From an uncultured Opitutia bacterium (lineage in GTDB: Bacteria > Verrucomicrobiota > Verrucomicrobiia > Opitutales > Opitutaceae), in assembly GCA_903896015.1 (NCBI GenBank), contig CAITWF010000117.1:30775-94774 (forward strand): DNA of 64,000 nucleotides. Reading direction: 5' to 3'. The notes beneath the pieces were generated by a model, which did not search any database, was not told where the DNA came from, and worked only from the letters and a program-made list of their open reading frames with translations. The translations under genes were made by a program, and so were the position numbers. Shown one piece after another: positions 51,970-60,811 of this stretch; within the stretch, counting starts at the first letter, position 1; the number at the start of each line of letters is the position of its first letter.

Positions 51970-53736
51970 CTATCCTGCGGCGACCGCGAAGATTTCCACC
52001 GACTCCGCGCGGCCTTTAACGTAAACTTTGCCGAGGAGGCGCGGGAAGATCTTTTCCGGATCGCGCAGCGCGGCGAGCGTCGCGGCGCTCGTGATGAGGT
52101 TCGTGCGATGCTCGGGTTTGCGCGTCTCGGACTCGATCCGGGCGGCGACATTTACGCCGTCGCCGATGACGGAGTAGTTGAGGCGGCGGTGGGAGCCGAT
52201 GTTGCCGGCGACGACGCGCGCGGTGTTCACGCCCACGCCGATCCCCAGCGGCGGGCGGCCCTCGGCGGCGAGTTCGCGGTTGAGATCGGCGAGGGCGCGC
52301 TCCATCGCGAGCGCGGCGGCGAGGGCGCGGTCGGCGGCGTCGCCCTGCGCGACCGGCGCGCCGAAAAGCGCCATGATGCCGTCGCCGATGAACTTGTCGA
52401 TCACGCCGCCGTGCGCCTCGATAGCGGTGCTCATGCGATCCAGGTAGCGGTTGAGGAGCGCGAGCAAATCGGTCGGCGGGAGTTTTTCGCTGAGCGTGGT
52501 GAAGCCGCGCAGATCGGCGAAGAGGATCGTGACTTCGCGTTCCTGTCCGCCGAGCGCGGCACCATCGCGGATGAGCTGGGCGGCGACCTCGGGGGAGACA
52601 TTCTTGTCGAGGAGATCGCGGACGCGATCGCGCTCGGCGAGGCCAACGGACATCGCGTTCATCGCGTCAGCGAGCTGGCCGAGTTCGTCGGCGCGATCGA
52701 GGGCGAGGCGCGTTTTGTAATCGCCGCGGGCGATGACGTGGGTGTGGGCGGCGAGTTGTTGCACGGGTTGGCTGACGCCGCGGGCGATGAGCAATGCGAG
52801 GATTGCGGCGGCGGCGAGCGCGGCGGCGGAGACGACGATGAGGAAGCTTTCCAGATCGCGCGCGGCGGCCAGTTCGGGGCCGAGCGGAATTTGCAGCACG
52901 ATCGAAATCGGATCCTCGGCGACCATGTCGTGAGTTTTCACGAGTGTGACATAGTGATCGCCCTCCGTCGCCAAAGCTTTGGCGGGCACGTCCGGGAGAA
53001 CAAGGTCCGTGAGCTGGGCGCGGGTGCGGCGGCCGAGCGCCACGGCGTCGGCCACAATCTTCGCCGAGGCGTCGGGCAGCGTGGTGGCGAGCACGCGGGG
53101 ATGGGCGATATCCTCGGTGGAGACGAAAGTCACTTCGATGCGCGAGGTCTCCTTCAGTTTTTCGGCAAACGCGCGGTCGATCGGAAACGCGAGACCGAAC
53201 CAGTAGGCGATATTGGGATAGGGCGCGTAGAGCGGCGCGACGACGAGCGCGTGAAGATCGCGGGATTTGCCGAGGTAGGAGAAGCCGTTGTTCTCCGGCA
53301 TCTCTCGCTCTGACGCCCGGCGAATGAGGTAGGCGAACGGGCCCTCCGTTTCGTCGATCAGATCGGGACGCGTGTTGCCGAGCAGGTTGCGCTCAAGATC
53401 AAACAACGTGATGGCCGGGGCGCCGACCCGTTGCGTGTAGCTGGCGAGGGTCGAGTTGAGGGTCTTGGTGTCGATCGGTGTTTCGAGCAGGACTTGCTTG
53501 ATCGCGTCGTCGGCGCTCATGAGCGACGAAGTGACGGAGGAAAGATCGATGCGCTGGCGGATGGCCGTTTCGAAGAGGCGGGCGCCGAGCTCAAGGCTGG
53601 CTCGGGCGTGTTCGCGGGCGCTGGCGTCGTTGGCACTTGAGACGAGGCTGTAGGTCGTGGCGAGAGTGACGCAGAGCAGGCCGAGCAACAGCGCGAGCAG
53701 TCTGATGCTGAAGCGGCGGAAGCGAAACCAGGCCAC
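51970..53736 (-). CDS. Class III adenylate/guanylate cyclase with periplasmic sensor and HAMP domain
   Basis: A 588-residue inner-membrane cyclase. A first membrane segment (about 7-30) and a second (around 280-300, FLIVVSAAALAAAAILALLIA) enclose a periplasmic sensor region of roughly 250 residues of Cache-like character. A HAMP-like linker follows (HVIARGDYKTRLALDRADELGQLADAMN). The catalytic domain has the metal Asp in VTILFADLRGFT, DKFIGDGIMALFG with the second Asp, and SVIGDGVNVAARIES, the substrate-site end. It makes cAMP or possibly cGMP in response to an envelope signal. The GTG at 53736 lies 10 bases past the cupredoxin stop; the longer open frame upstream is a shadow. Last gene of the tesA operon. 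Confidence 0.88.
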   Translation of the reverse strand: MAWFRFRRFSIRLLALLLGLLCVTLATTYSLVSSANDASAREHARASLELGARLFETAIRQRIDLSSVTSSLMSADDAIKQVLLETPIDTKTLNSTLASYTQRVGAPAITLFDLERNLLGNTRPDLIDETEGPFAYLIRRASEREMPENNGFSYLGKSRDLHALVVAPLYAPYPNIAYWFGLAFPIDRAFAEKLKETSRIEVTFVSTEDIAHPRVLATTLPDASAKIVADAVALGRRTRAQLTDLVLPDVPAKALATEGDHYVTLVKTHDMVAEDPISIVLQIPLGPELAAARDLESFLIVVSAAALAAAAILALLIARGVSQPVQQLAAHTHVIARGDYKTRLALDRADELGQLADAMNAMSVGLAERDRVRDLLDKNVSPEVAAQLIRDGAALGGQEREVTILFADLRGFTTLSEKLPPTDLLALLNRYLDRMSTAIEAHGGVIDKFIGDGIMALFGAPVAQGDAADRALAAALAMERALADLNRELAAEGRPPLGIGVGVNTARVVAGNIGSHRRLNYSVIGDGVNVAARIESETRKPEHRTNLITSAATLAALRDPEKIFPRLLGKVYVKGRAESVEIFAVAAG

Positions 53737-53746
53737 GGGAGAGAAA

Positions 53747-54394
53747 CTATTTGTAACCGCCACCGGAGCCCTCAGGTGAGCGGTGGATGCGGCGGTCGGG
53801 TTTGAGGGCGAGCGTGAAGCTCTCGGTGCGCGCCGTGATGTCCGACGCCGCGAGGGAAATTTCGCGCGTCTCGTTTTTTCCCAGACGCGGATGCCAGACT
53901 TCGGCGCGATAGAAACCGGGCGCGACGGCGGTGATCGTCGCGGTGCCGTCGCGCGCGGATTTTCCGAAGAGCGGGGTCCCGAGCACGACGATGTAGGCGC
54001 GCATCCAGTCGTGGATATTGCAGCCGAGCGCGACAACGCCGGGCTGATCGAACGTGACGGTGCCGCGGGTGCCGGGTTTGTAGAGCGGGAACACGAATTT
54101 CTTCGCTGGCGAGAGCGAGTAGACTTGATGGCTCACTTTGTCCTCGTTCGGAAAATTCACGGTCGTGCCGACGACGAGCGGCGTGACGAAGGTCGAAAAT
54201 TCCTGGCCGTTTTGCGCGATTTCGAGCGGTTCGGCGGGCGGAGAAATTTTCGCCGGCGCATCGAGCGCGACAAGTGACACCACGGCGTCGGCCACGGGTG
54301 CACCGACCGCGTCGACGAGCCGGAATGCCACGTCGGTCGCGGACGCCCGCAGCGATATGGCGGCACAGATGCAAACGAAGGCGAGGGGACGCAT
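53747..54394 (-). CDS. Periplasmic cupredoxin-like protein (type 1 copper)
   Basis: A 215-residue exported protein with a signal peptide (about 1-20). After a beta-sandwich N-terminal part (FRLVDAVGAPVADAVVSLVA), residues 75-140 form a cupredoxin domain: NFPNEDKVSHQVYS with His89, then GCNIHDWM with Cys125, His128 and Met131. The C-x2-H-x2-M spacing equals that of amicyanin, so a type 1 copper site is likely. A carboxypeptidase-regulatory-like strand region follows. It resembles proteins annotated as methylamine utilisation proteins, though no amine dehydrogenase is near. Start ATG at 54394 was chosen over a GTG one codon upstream. It lies between an outer-membrane-type protein and a cyclase in one operon. 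Confidence 0.85.
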   Translation of the reverse strand: MRPLAFVCICAAISLRASATDVAFRLVDAVGAPVADAVVSLVALDAPAKISPPAEPLEIAQNGQEFSTFVTPLVVGTTVNFPNEDKVSHQVYSLSPAKKFVFPLYKPGTRGTVTFDQPGVVALGCNIHDWMRAYIVVLGTPLFGKSARDGTATITAVAPGFYRAEVWHPRLGKNETREISLAASDITARTESFTLALKPDRRIHRSPEGSGGGYK

Positions 54395-54400
54395 CACGCG

Positions 54401-55240
54401 CTAGAACTGGCGGGCGAGGATGGCGGAGACAAGTTGGTTCACATAACGCAGCGGACCGCGCTCGGTCTGCCGCCACTCGTAGCGAAACGTGAGCGAGGTG
54501 TCGCTGCCGAGCGTGCGCGTCGCGGCGAGGCCGCCGGACAGCGAGCGGGCATCGAGCGAGTAAACCACCATCGGGCGATCGAAGGTGGTGTTGGGCTGGC
54601 GGATTTTCGCGAGGGCGACGAGCTCGGGGCGCGGTGGGGTCGCGTAGGATTGCACGTCGCCGGTGCGCCAGCGCGCGGTGAACGAGAGCGACCAGCGCTC
54701 GTCGAGATCGCGCACCACTTCGAGCGAGGTCTCGGCGCCGGTGCGATCAAAGACGAAATCGCGTGTGTCGTGGCGGGAAAACTCCTGAGCGAGGATCACT
54801 CGGGTGGCGTTGTCGAGGCGCTGGCGCACCGCCACTCGCGCGCTGCCAGCGCGGGCACGGCGCGCGGGTTCGCGGGCCGCGATTGCATCGCCACCGAGTT
54901 CGAGGCTGAAAACGGGTGCGTGGGCGCCGAGCCCGAACTTGTGCTGCCACGCGAGCCGCGGGCCGAGGGAGGCGTGATCGAGCCCGTCGAAGCGTGGCCA
55001 AGCTTCAGCGGTAAGCTTGATTCCGGCGAAAACCGCATCGTCGGTGTCGAGCGCGAATCGCGCCGACGAGGCGAGATCGGCGCGCAGCGCCAGCGCGCCG
55101 ATGACGTCGGACAAGCGATTGGCGTTGGTGGCATTGCTGTTCCAGGTCGCGTTCGTCGTGATGTTTGGCGCCCAGTCTGCGCCCGCGGCCCGCGCGAGCA
55201 AAGGCAGCACGATGAAAAACGCGGCGCGGAAAAGTTTCAC
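54401..55240 (-). CDS. Exported beta-rich protein, probably outer-membrane barrel
   Basis: A 279-residue protein with a signal peptide (about 1-20, ending ARAAG). The mature part alternates polar and hydrophobic residues in strands (LTFRYEWRQTERGPLRYVNQ, SLSFTARWRTGDV, VVYSLDARSLSGGLAATR) and ends in a phenylalanine (ILARQF), as outer-membrane beta-barrels do. The GTG start at 55240 overlaps the tesA stop (GTGA), so translation is coupled. It lies between tesA and the cupredoxin. No family recognised by name. Confidence 0.72.
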   Translation of the reverse strand: MKLFRAAFFIVLPLLARAAGADWAPNITTNATWNSNATNANRLSDVIGALALRADLASSARFALDTDDAVFAGIKLTAEAWPRFDGLDHASLGPRLAWQHKFGLGAHAPVFSLELGGDAIAAREPARRARAGSARVAVRQRLDNATRVILAQEFSRHDTRDFVFDRTGAETSLEVVRDLDERWSLSFTARWRTGDVQSYATPPRPELVALAKIRQPNTTFDRPMVVYSLDARSLSGGLAATRTLGSDTSLTFRYEWRQTERGPLRYVNQLVSAILARQF

Positions 55241-55866
55241 AGGAGTGGCGCGAGATACTTCCACACCGTCTCGGCCACGATGGCGTGGCCCTCGGCGGTC
55301 GGGTGGATGCCGTCGCCTTGATTCAGTTCGGCGCGCAGCGCGATACCATCGAGGAGAAATGGCACAAGTGGGAGGTGGTTTTTTTCTGCGAGCGTCGGAT
55401 AGATCGCCGCGAAGTCGCGTGCGTAGTCCGCTCCGAACGAGGCCGGCATCTGCATGCCCGAGAGCAGGATTTTCACCGCGGGATATTTTGCGCGCACGCG
55501 GTCAATGATGCCCTGAAGGTTGGCGTGCGAGACGCTGGGCTCGATGCCGCGCAGCCCGTCGTTGCCGCCGAGTTCGAGCACAAACACGTCGACCGGCTGC
55601 CGCAGAATCCACTCAACGCGCCGCAGCCCGCCCGAGGTCGTCTCGCCGCTCAAGCCGGCATTGACCACGCGCCACGGCAAATGGGCGGCGGTGAGTTTTT
55701 TTTGAATCACTGCGGGAAACGCCTCCTCGGCCGGCTCCGCCAGCCCGTAGCCCGCGGTCAGACTGTCGCCGAAAAACACGATTGTGTGCGGCGAGGGATC
55801 TGCGCCGAACGCGACGACCGTCAGTGTCAGAAGCAAACCGCAGAAAAATGCCACGCGCGCGTTCAT
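55237..55866 (-). CDS. tesA: Exported SGNH esterase, TesA type (lysophospholipase L1/thioesterase I)
   Basis: A 209-residue periplasmic esterase. The signal peptide spans about residues 1-21. SGNH blocks are IVFFGDSLTAGYGLA (catalytic Ser), NAGLSGETTSGGL, LGGNDGLRG (Asn) and DGIHPTAEGH (Asp and His). E. coli TesA hydrolyses acyl-CoA, lysophospholipids and some peptide esters. As in E. coli, the gene is divergent from a ybbA-type ABC ATPase gene (90-base gap). Here it heads an operon with an outer-membrane-type protein, a cupredoxin and a cyclase. Start ATG at 55866 precedes the signal peptide; the frame upstream is a shadow of ybbA. Confidence 0.92.
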   Translation of the reverse strand: MNARVAFFCGLLLTLTVVAFGADPSPHTIVFFGDSLTAGYGLAEPAEEAFPAVIQKKLTAAHLPWRVVNAGLSGETTSGGLRRVEWILRQPVDVFVLELGGNDGLRGIEPSVSHANLQGIIDRVRAKYPAVKILLSGMQMPASFGADYARDFAAIYPTLAEKNHLPLVPFLLDGIALRAELNQGDGIHPTAEGHAIVAETVWKYLAPLL

Positions 55867-55956
55867 CGCGGTAAAACGACCGCTTAAACTAGCTTTCGTG
55901 TCATTTCGCGTGTTGTGTGACGAAACCTTCATCCAATCACCAATGAGGATCAGACA

Positions 55957-56634
55957 ATGCTGAAAGTCGAGCGACTGACCAAGACCTACAAAGCCGCGGG
56001 CGGTCCGCTGACCGTCCTCCGCGACGTGACCTTCGAGCTTCAGCCGGGCGCCAGCGTCGCGATTGTCGGTCCGAGCGGCAGCGGCAAAACCACGCTCCTC
56101 GGCCTTTGCGCCGGCCTCGATCGTCCGACGAGCGGCAATGTGATCCTCGCGGGAGAATCGATCGGCGCGATGAACGAGGATGAGCGCGCGCTCGTCCGCA
56201 ACCGCCATATCGGTTTCGTGTTTCAAAATTTCCAGCTCGTGCCGACGCTCACCGCGCTCGAAAACGTGACCGTCCCGATCGAGCTGCGCGGCGACAGTGG
56301 ACGCGCTGTCACGGGCCGCGGACGCGAGTTGCTCGAGCGGGTGGGTCTCGGCGAGCGCGGCGACCACTATCCGGTGCAGCTTTCGGGCGGTGAGCAGCAG
56401 CGCGTGGCGCTCGCGCGGGCGTTCATGAATGAGCCGAAGATTTTATTTTGCGACGAGCCGACCGGCAACCTCGACGGCGACACCGCGACCGCGATGGTCA
56501 AACTCATCCTCGATCTGAATCACGAGAAGAAGACGACGCTCGTTCTCGTGACACATGATCTCGAGCTCGCGAAAAAGTGCCGCCGCATTATCCGGTTGCG
56601 CAGCGGTCTTGTTGTCAGCGACGAGATGATCTGA
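55957..56634 (+). CDS. ABC transporter ATPase, YbbA/LolD-like
   Basis: A 225-residue ABC ATPase with Walker [10 protein letters not shown] near 39-47, Q-loop, signature [14 protein letters not shown] near 145-158, Walker [13 protein letters not shown] and the H-loop His in VTHD. It belongs to the MacB/LolD/YbbA group that drives permeases of FtsX type. AGGA lies 8 bases before the ATG. The permease gene starts 25 bases after its stop, and tesA is divergent, the same tesA-ybbA-ybbP layout as in E. coli. Confidence 0.93.
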   Translation: MLKVERLTKTYKAAGGPLTVLRDVTFELQPGASVAIVGPSGSGKTTLLGLCAGLDRPTSGNVILAGESIGAMNEDERALVRNRHIGFVFQNFQLVPTLTALENVTVPIELRGDSGRAVTGRGRELLERVGLGERGDHYPVQLSGGEQQRVALARAFMNEPKILFCDEPTGNLDGDTATAMVKLILDLNHEKKTTLVLVTHDLELAKKCRRIIRLRSGLVVSDEMI

Positions 56635-56659
56635 GCGCGCGAAACAAGGCGGGCACCTC

Positions 56660-59188
56660 ATGAGCTTCATTTTGAAAATGGCCTGGCGGGACTCGCGGGC
56701 GTCGCGGCGGCGGCTCGCGCTCGTGTCGATTTCGGTCGTGCTCGGAATCGCGGCCCTCGTGGGCATCGCGTCGCTCGGCGACAATTTGAAGCGCGCCGTC
56801 GACGATCAAACCAAGTCGCTGCTCGGTTCTGACCTGACGGTGACTTCGTCGAAGCCATTTCCCGAGGCGACGATGGCGCACTTCAAGACGCTCGGCGGTG
56901 AGCTCGCGCGCGAGGTGTCGCTGGCGTCGCAGATTAGCTTCCCGACGCGGGGCAACACCCGCTGGCGCGGCCAGGTGCGCGCACTCGAAGGAAATTTCCC
57001 GTTTTATGGCGAGCTGGTGACCAGCCCGGCCGGCGCGATGGCCAAACTCGGCGCCGGCAACAACGCGATCGTCGAGGACACGCTGCTCGCGCAATTCGGC
57101 GTGCAGATCGGCGACGAGGTGAAGATTGGCAAATCGACGTTCCGGGTGATTGGCGCGCTGAAAAAAATTCCCGGCGAACCGGCGGCGGTGGCGATGCTCG
57201 CGCCGCGCGTCTATGTTTCGATGGCCTCGCTCGAGGCGACGGATCTGCTCAAGGGTGATCGGTTCGCGCGCTATCGGGTTCACTTCAAGCTGCCGGTGAC
57301 GACCGAGGTGGAGGCGCTGGCGAAGACGCTGGGCGAAAAATTAAAGAATCAGCGGCTGCGGTTTGAGACGGTCGAGGAGCGCAAGAAGCAGCTCGGCGAC
57401 GCGCTGAAGGATGTGTTCTCGTTCATGAGTCTCGTGGGTTTTGTCGCGCTGTTTCTCGGTGCGGTCGGCGTGGCGAGCGCGATGCATGTCTATGTGCGGC
57501 AAAAAATCCTCACGGTCGCCACGCTGCGCTGTCTCGGCGTGCGGGCGCGGACGGCGTTTGCGATTTATCTCACGCAAGGCTGCGCGATCGGCGTGCTCGG
57601 CGCGGCGCTCGGCACGGCGGCGGGGCTGTCGGTGCAGGCGCTGCTGCCGAAAGTGCTGAAGGATTTCCTGCCGTTCGAGGTCGACTTTTTCATCTCGTGG
57701 GCGGCGGTCGCGAAGGGCGCAGCGGCCGGTCTCGTGATCTGCGTGCTCTTTACGCTGCTCCCGTTGCTCGCGGTGCGCCGCGTGTCTCCGCTCCTCGCGA
57801 TCCGATCGGCGCAGGGGCAGGGCGACAACCGCGAGGATCCGGTGCGGCTCGCGTTGTTCTTTGTGATCGCGGCGGCGGTGCTTGGATTCGCGGTGCTGCA
57901 AACGGGGCACTGGCTGCCGGGGCTGGCGTTCACGCTAGCGATGGCGGTGAGTTTTGGGATTTTGGGCGGCGTCGCGCAGCTCGTGGTACTCGCGTCGAAA
58001 CACCTGTTGCCGCGCAAACCGCTGTCTTATGTGTGGCGGCAAGGCCTCGCGAACCTTCACCGACCCAACAATCGGACACTGCTCCTGCTGCTGTCGCTTG
58101 GGCTCGCGACGTTTCTCATGCTTACGCTGCTGCTGACGCGTTCGACACTCCTCGGAAAAATCGAGAGCGTGGCGGGGGGCTCGCGGCCGAATCTGATGTT
58201 CTTCGACATCCAGGACGACGAAATTTTGCGCTTCGATGCGATCGTGAGCGCGAACGGCGCACCGGTGATCGCCCAGGCGCCGATTATCACGATGCAGATC
58301 GCCTCGCTCAAGGGCCGCGCAGTCGACGCGATGCTGAAGGACGGGCACGCGGGCATCCCGGCATGGACGCTGACGCGCGAGTATCGCTCGACCTATCGCG
58401 CCGCGCTGGTGGACACCGAGCGGGTGACCGCGGGGAAGTTCATCGGGCGCGTGACGCCCGGCGAGGCGCGTGTGCCGATTTCGATGGAGGAAAGTCTCGC
58501 GAAGGATCTGCAACTCGCGGTCGGTGACGAGGTGACGTTCAACGTGCAGGGCGTGCCGCTCACCGCCTACGTGGCGAGCTTGCGCGCGGTGGAGTGGCAG
58601 CGCGTCTCGCCGAATTTCTTCGTGGTGTTTCCCGAGGGCGTGCTCGAGCCGGCGCCGAAGACATTTGTCGCGGCGGTGCGCGTGGCATCGATGGCGGACA
58701 GTGGCCGGGTGCAGCAGGCGGTCGTGAAGGAACTGCCCAGCGTGTCGTCGATCGACCTCACGCTCATCATGCAGACGATCGACAACATCTTCTCGAAGGT
58801 GGCGTTTGTCGTCTCGTTTCTCGCGCTGTTTACGATCGTGACCGGCGTGATCGTGCTCGTGGGGGCAATTCTCACCGGGCGGCTGCAGCGCATCCGTGAG
58901 ACGGTGCTGTTGCGCACGCTCGGTGCGACGCAGCGGCAGCTCCGCCAGATTCTCCTCGTGGAATACACGGTGCTTGGCGTGTTGTCCGCCGTCACGGGCG
59001 GTGCGCTCTCGATCGCGGCCACCGTGCTCGTCGCGAAATACCGTTTCAACACTACGGCGGTCATTCCGCCGCTCGTGCTGCTGGGCGCGGTTGCGGCCTC
59101 GGTCGCGGTAACGCTGATTACCGGGCTGGTGACGAATCGGGGAGTGGCAAACACACCGCCGCTGGAAATTTTGCGCGAAGAAACCTAG
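56660..59188 (+). CDS. ABC transporter permease, YbbP-like (FtsX/MacB type)
   Basis: An 842-residue permease with an N-terminal membrane segment (RLALVSISVVLGIAALVGIAS, about 15-35), a large periplasmic domain, then two FtsX-type helix sets (about 245-385 and 695-835) and a second periplasmic part between. The membrane boundary SLVGFVALFLGAVGVASAMHVYVRQ and the later ILTGRLQRIRETVLLRTLGATQRQLRQI are typical. This two-module size matches YbbP, thought to move lipid or envelope substrates; the substrate is unknown. It is in one operon with the ATPase gene. Confidence 0.9.
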   Translation: MSFILKMAWRDSRASRRRLALVSISVVLGIAALVGIASLGDNLKRAVDDQTKSLLGSDLTVTSSKPFPEATMAHFKTLGGELAREVSLASQISFPTRGNTRWRGQVRALEGNFPFYGELVTSPAGAMAKLGAGNNAIVEDTLLAQFGVQIGDEVKIGKSTFRVIGALKKIPGEPAAVAMLAPRVYVSMASLEATDLLKGDRFARYRVHFKLPVTTEVEALAKTLGEKLKNQRLRFETVEERKKQLGDALKDVFSFMSLVGFVALFLGAVGVASAMHVYVRQKILTVATLRCLGVRARTAFAIYLTQGCAIGVLGAALGTAAGLSVQALLPKVLKDFLPFEVDFFISWAAVAKGAAAGLVICVLFTLLPLLAVRRVSPLLAIRSAQGQGDNREDPVRLALFFVIAAAVLGFAVLQTGHWLPGLAFTLAMAVSFGILGGVAQLVVLASKHLLPRKPLSYVWRQGLANLHRPNNRTLLLLLSLGLATFLMLTLLLTRSTLLGKIESVAGGSRPNLMFFDIQDDEILRFDAIVSANGAPVIAQAPIITMQIASLKGRAVDAMLKDGHAGIPAWTLTREYRSTYRAALVDTERVTAGKFIGRVTPGEARVPISMEESLAKDLQLAVGDEVTFNVQGVPLTAYVASLRAVEWQRVSPNFFVVFPEGVLEPAPKTFVAAVRVASMADSGRVQQAVVKELPSVSSIDLTLIMQTIDNIFSKVAFVVSFLALFTIVTGVIVLVGAILTGRLQRIRETVLLRTLGATQRQLRQILLVEYTVLGVLSAVTGGALSIAATVLVAKYRFNTTAVIPPLVLLGAVAASVAVTLITGLVTNRGVANTPPLEILREET

Positions 59189-59288
59189 CGCGCTTCGCGC
59201 GTACGGTGGCGACGACAAGCCGCGCCGCCCGCGAGGCGTATGGATTTACCCTTGTCACTTGGCGCGGGTCACTCGTCACTTCGTCGCG

Positions 59289-59762
59289 ATGAGCCGCGTT
59301 GTCAGCTTCCACTACACCCTCCGCGATCCGTCGGGAAAGGTGATCGATTCGTCCGCCGGTGCCGATCCGATTGTCTACCTCGAAGGTGCGGGCCAGATTA
59401 TCGACGGGCTCGATCAGCGGCTCCGCGCGACCGCCGCGGGCGCGAAGGCGCGCGTGCAGGTGCCAGCCGCGCAGGCCTATGGCGAACGCGATCCGTCGCA
59501 GGTGCGGCGCGTGAAGCGCGCCGTGCTGCCGGTCGACGGCGAATTGCGTGTGGGTGACACGTTTCAGGCGGGCGTGGATCGCCACGCGCCGACCGTCGTG
59601 GTCGTGGCGATCGAGGGAGAGGATGTGCTGCTCGACGCCAACCATCCGCTCGCGGGCGTCGATCTGACGTTTGATGTCGAGATCGTGACGGCGCGGGTGG
59701 CGACTGAGGAAGAATTGCAGCACGGCCACGCTCACGGAGCAAACGGCGAGACCTGCGAATAA
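59289..59762 (+). CDS. FKBP-type peptidyl-prolyl isomerase, SlyD-like
   Basis: A 157-residue protein: VSFHYTLRDPSGKVIDSSAG, then YLEGAGQIIDGLDQRL (the FKBP start), GAKARVQVPAAQAYGERDPSQV, and an insert-in-flap domain (about 70-125) with chaperone activity in SlyD. DANHPLAGVDLTFDVEIV is the closing FKBP motif. The tail (HGHAHGANGETCE) is His-rich like the metal-binding tail of SlyD, though short. It catalyses proline isomerisation in the cytoplasm. The ATG at 59289 fits the family; the polyphosphate glucokinase gene starts eight bases after its stop. Confidence 0.93.
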   Translation: MSRVVSFHYTLRDPSGKVIDSSAGADPIVYLEGAGQIIDGLDQRLRATAAGAKARVQVPAAQAYGERDPSQVRRVKRAVLPVDGELRVGDTFQAGVDRHAPTVVVVAIEGEDVLLDANHPLAGVDLTFDVEIVTARVATEEELQHGHAHGANGETCE

Positions 59763-59770
59763 TTCTTACG

Positions 59771-60499
59771 ATGAAAGCCCTCGGCATCGATATCGGCGGT
59801 TCGGCGGTGAAGGGCGCGCCGGTCGACACGCGCACCGGCCGGTTGCTCGCGGAACGCATCCGCATCGCCTCGCCCAAGCAGCTTTCTCCCACACAAATGT
59901 CACGGACGATCGCGAAGATTGCCGCGGAGTTCGACTGGTGCGGACCGATCGGCGTGGGGTTTCCGGGCGTCGTGCACGGCGGAAAAATTCTCACGGCCGC
60001 GAACCTGCATCCGAAATTTGTGGGGTGCGACGCGGCGAAACTGTTTGCGAAGGCCACGCGCGACCGCGTGGCGTTGCTGAACGATGCGGCGGCGGCCGGG
60101 CTCGCGGAGATGAAGTTTGGCGCGGGCCGCGGTTTCGCGGGCAAGACGCTGCTGCTTACGCTCGGCACGGGCGTCGGCTCCGTGATTGCCTATCGCGGCG
60201 TGGTGGTGCCGTGCGAGCTCGGCCATCTGCCGCATGGCGGTCGCGACTACGAGGAGACGGTCGCGGCCTCGGCGCGCGACCGAGAGGAGCTGTCGTGGAA
60301 AAAATGGGCGCACCGGCTCAACAACTATCTCGCGGTGCTGGAGTGCGTGCTATGGCCGGAGTTGATCATCATCGGCGGCGGGGTGAGCGCGAAGCACGAC
60401 AAATTCTTTCCGTTTTTGAAGACGCGCGCGCGCCTGGTGCCGGCCAAATTTTTCAACGAGGCCGGCATCGTCGGCGCGGCGCTCGCGGCGGAGGAGTGA
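59771..60499 (+). CDS. ppgK: Polyphosphate glucokinase, ROK family
   Basis: Phosphorylates glucose using polyphosphate (and usually ATP). The 242-residue protein has the phosphate motif IDIGGSAVKGAPVD near residues 6-19, VGFPGVVHGGKI, LLNDAAAAGLAEMKFGAG with the catalytic Asp, LGTGVGSVIAYRG and IIIGGGVSAKHDKFFPFL. The short length, the LNDADAAG-like motif and the WxxRLNNYL segment (here WAHRLNNYLAVLE) match PpgK rather than the zinc-containing ROK kinases. It follows the FKBP gene closely and precedes a small membrane protein gene. Confidence 0.9.
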   Translation: MKALGIDIGGSAVKGAPVDTRTGRLLAERIRIASPKQLSPTQMSRTIAKIAAEFDWCGPIGVGFPGVVHGGKILTAANLHPKFVGCDAAKLFAKATRDRVALLNDAAAAGLAEMKFGAGRGFAGKTLLLTLGTGVGSVIAYRGVVVPCELGHLPHGGRDYEETVAASARDREELSWKKWAHRLNNYLAVLECVLWPELIIIGGGVSAKHDKFFPFLKTRARLVPAKFFNEAGIVGAALAAEE

Positions 60500-60501
60500 C
60501 C

Positions 60502-60681
60502 ATGCTGTATCGGCTCGCCGCGGTCGTTTGCTTTCTACTCGGAGGTCTTCGCTTTCTCGGTATCACGAAGGAGCTTGCAGCCAAGGCATGGAAAGGTGCG
60601 GCTATCGACGTCGTGATTGTCAGTCTGCGTTTTGGACTCAGCGCGTTTCTTTGGAAATTGCACCGCAAAATGATGGAGTGA
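60502..60681 (+). CDS. Small two-helix membrane protein
   Basis: A 59-residue protein starting at ATG 60502, two bases after ppgK. Two hydrophobic segments (about 2-20 and 34-51) are joined by a short basic loop (KELAAKAWKG), and the C-terminus is basic (WKLHRKMME). No family recognised. Tight linkage to ppgK supports a real gene. Confidence 0.6.
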   Translation: MLYRLAAVVCFLLGGLRFLGITKELAAKAWKGAAIDVVIVSLRFGLSAFLWKLHRKMME

Positions 60682-60716
60682 CGATTTCATGGGGTCTTGA
60701 AGCTGATATTCGTCTC

Positions 60717-60766
60717 AGCCTTCGTCGCAGCAACTCGCCGTTCGTCGCGGGAAAACTGCCGTTCGT
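60717..60766 (+). promoter_or_regulatory. Three direct LytTR-box-like repeats upstream of the lytS/lytTR pair
   Basis: Nine-base repeats at 60717-60725 (AGCCTTCGT), 60737-60745 (GCCGTTCGT) and 60758-60766 (GCCGTTCGT) are separated by 11 and 12 bases. The published LytTR consensus is [TA][AC][CA]GTTN[AG][TG] in direct repeats with about 12-base spacers; the second and third copies fit eight of nine positions. They lie 46-95 bases before the chosen start of the histidine kinase gene, so the regulator encoded there may control its own operon. Confidence 0.6.
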
Positions 60767-60811
60767 CGCAGAAGAGGCGTTATCCGCTTGAACCGTGCCG
60801 ATGACCGGCGG

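Noticed and set aside
52108..53313. 401-residue plus-strand open frame over the cyclase gene
   Set aside because: Gly/Ala/Arg-rich shadow translation without domains; the cyclase on the minus strand has all catalytic motifs.
57935..59218. 427-residue minus-strand open frame over the ABC permease
   Set aside because: His/Arg-rich shadow sequence; the permease frame on the plus strand shows FtsX-type helices.
60717..60766. CRISPR-like reading of the evenly spaced repeats
   Set aside because: Repeats are only nine bases with 11-12 base spacers and three copies; they fit LytTR boxes, not a CRISPR array, and no cas genes are present.
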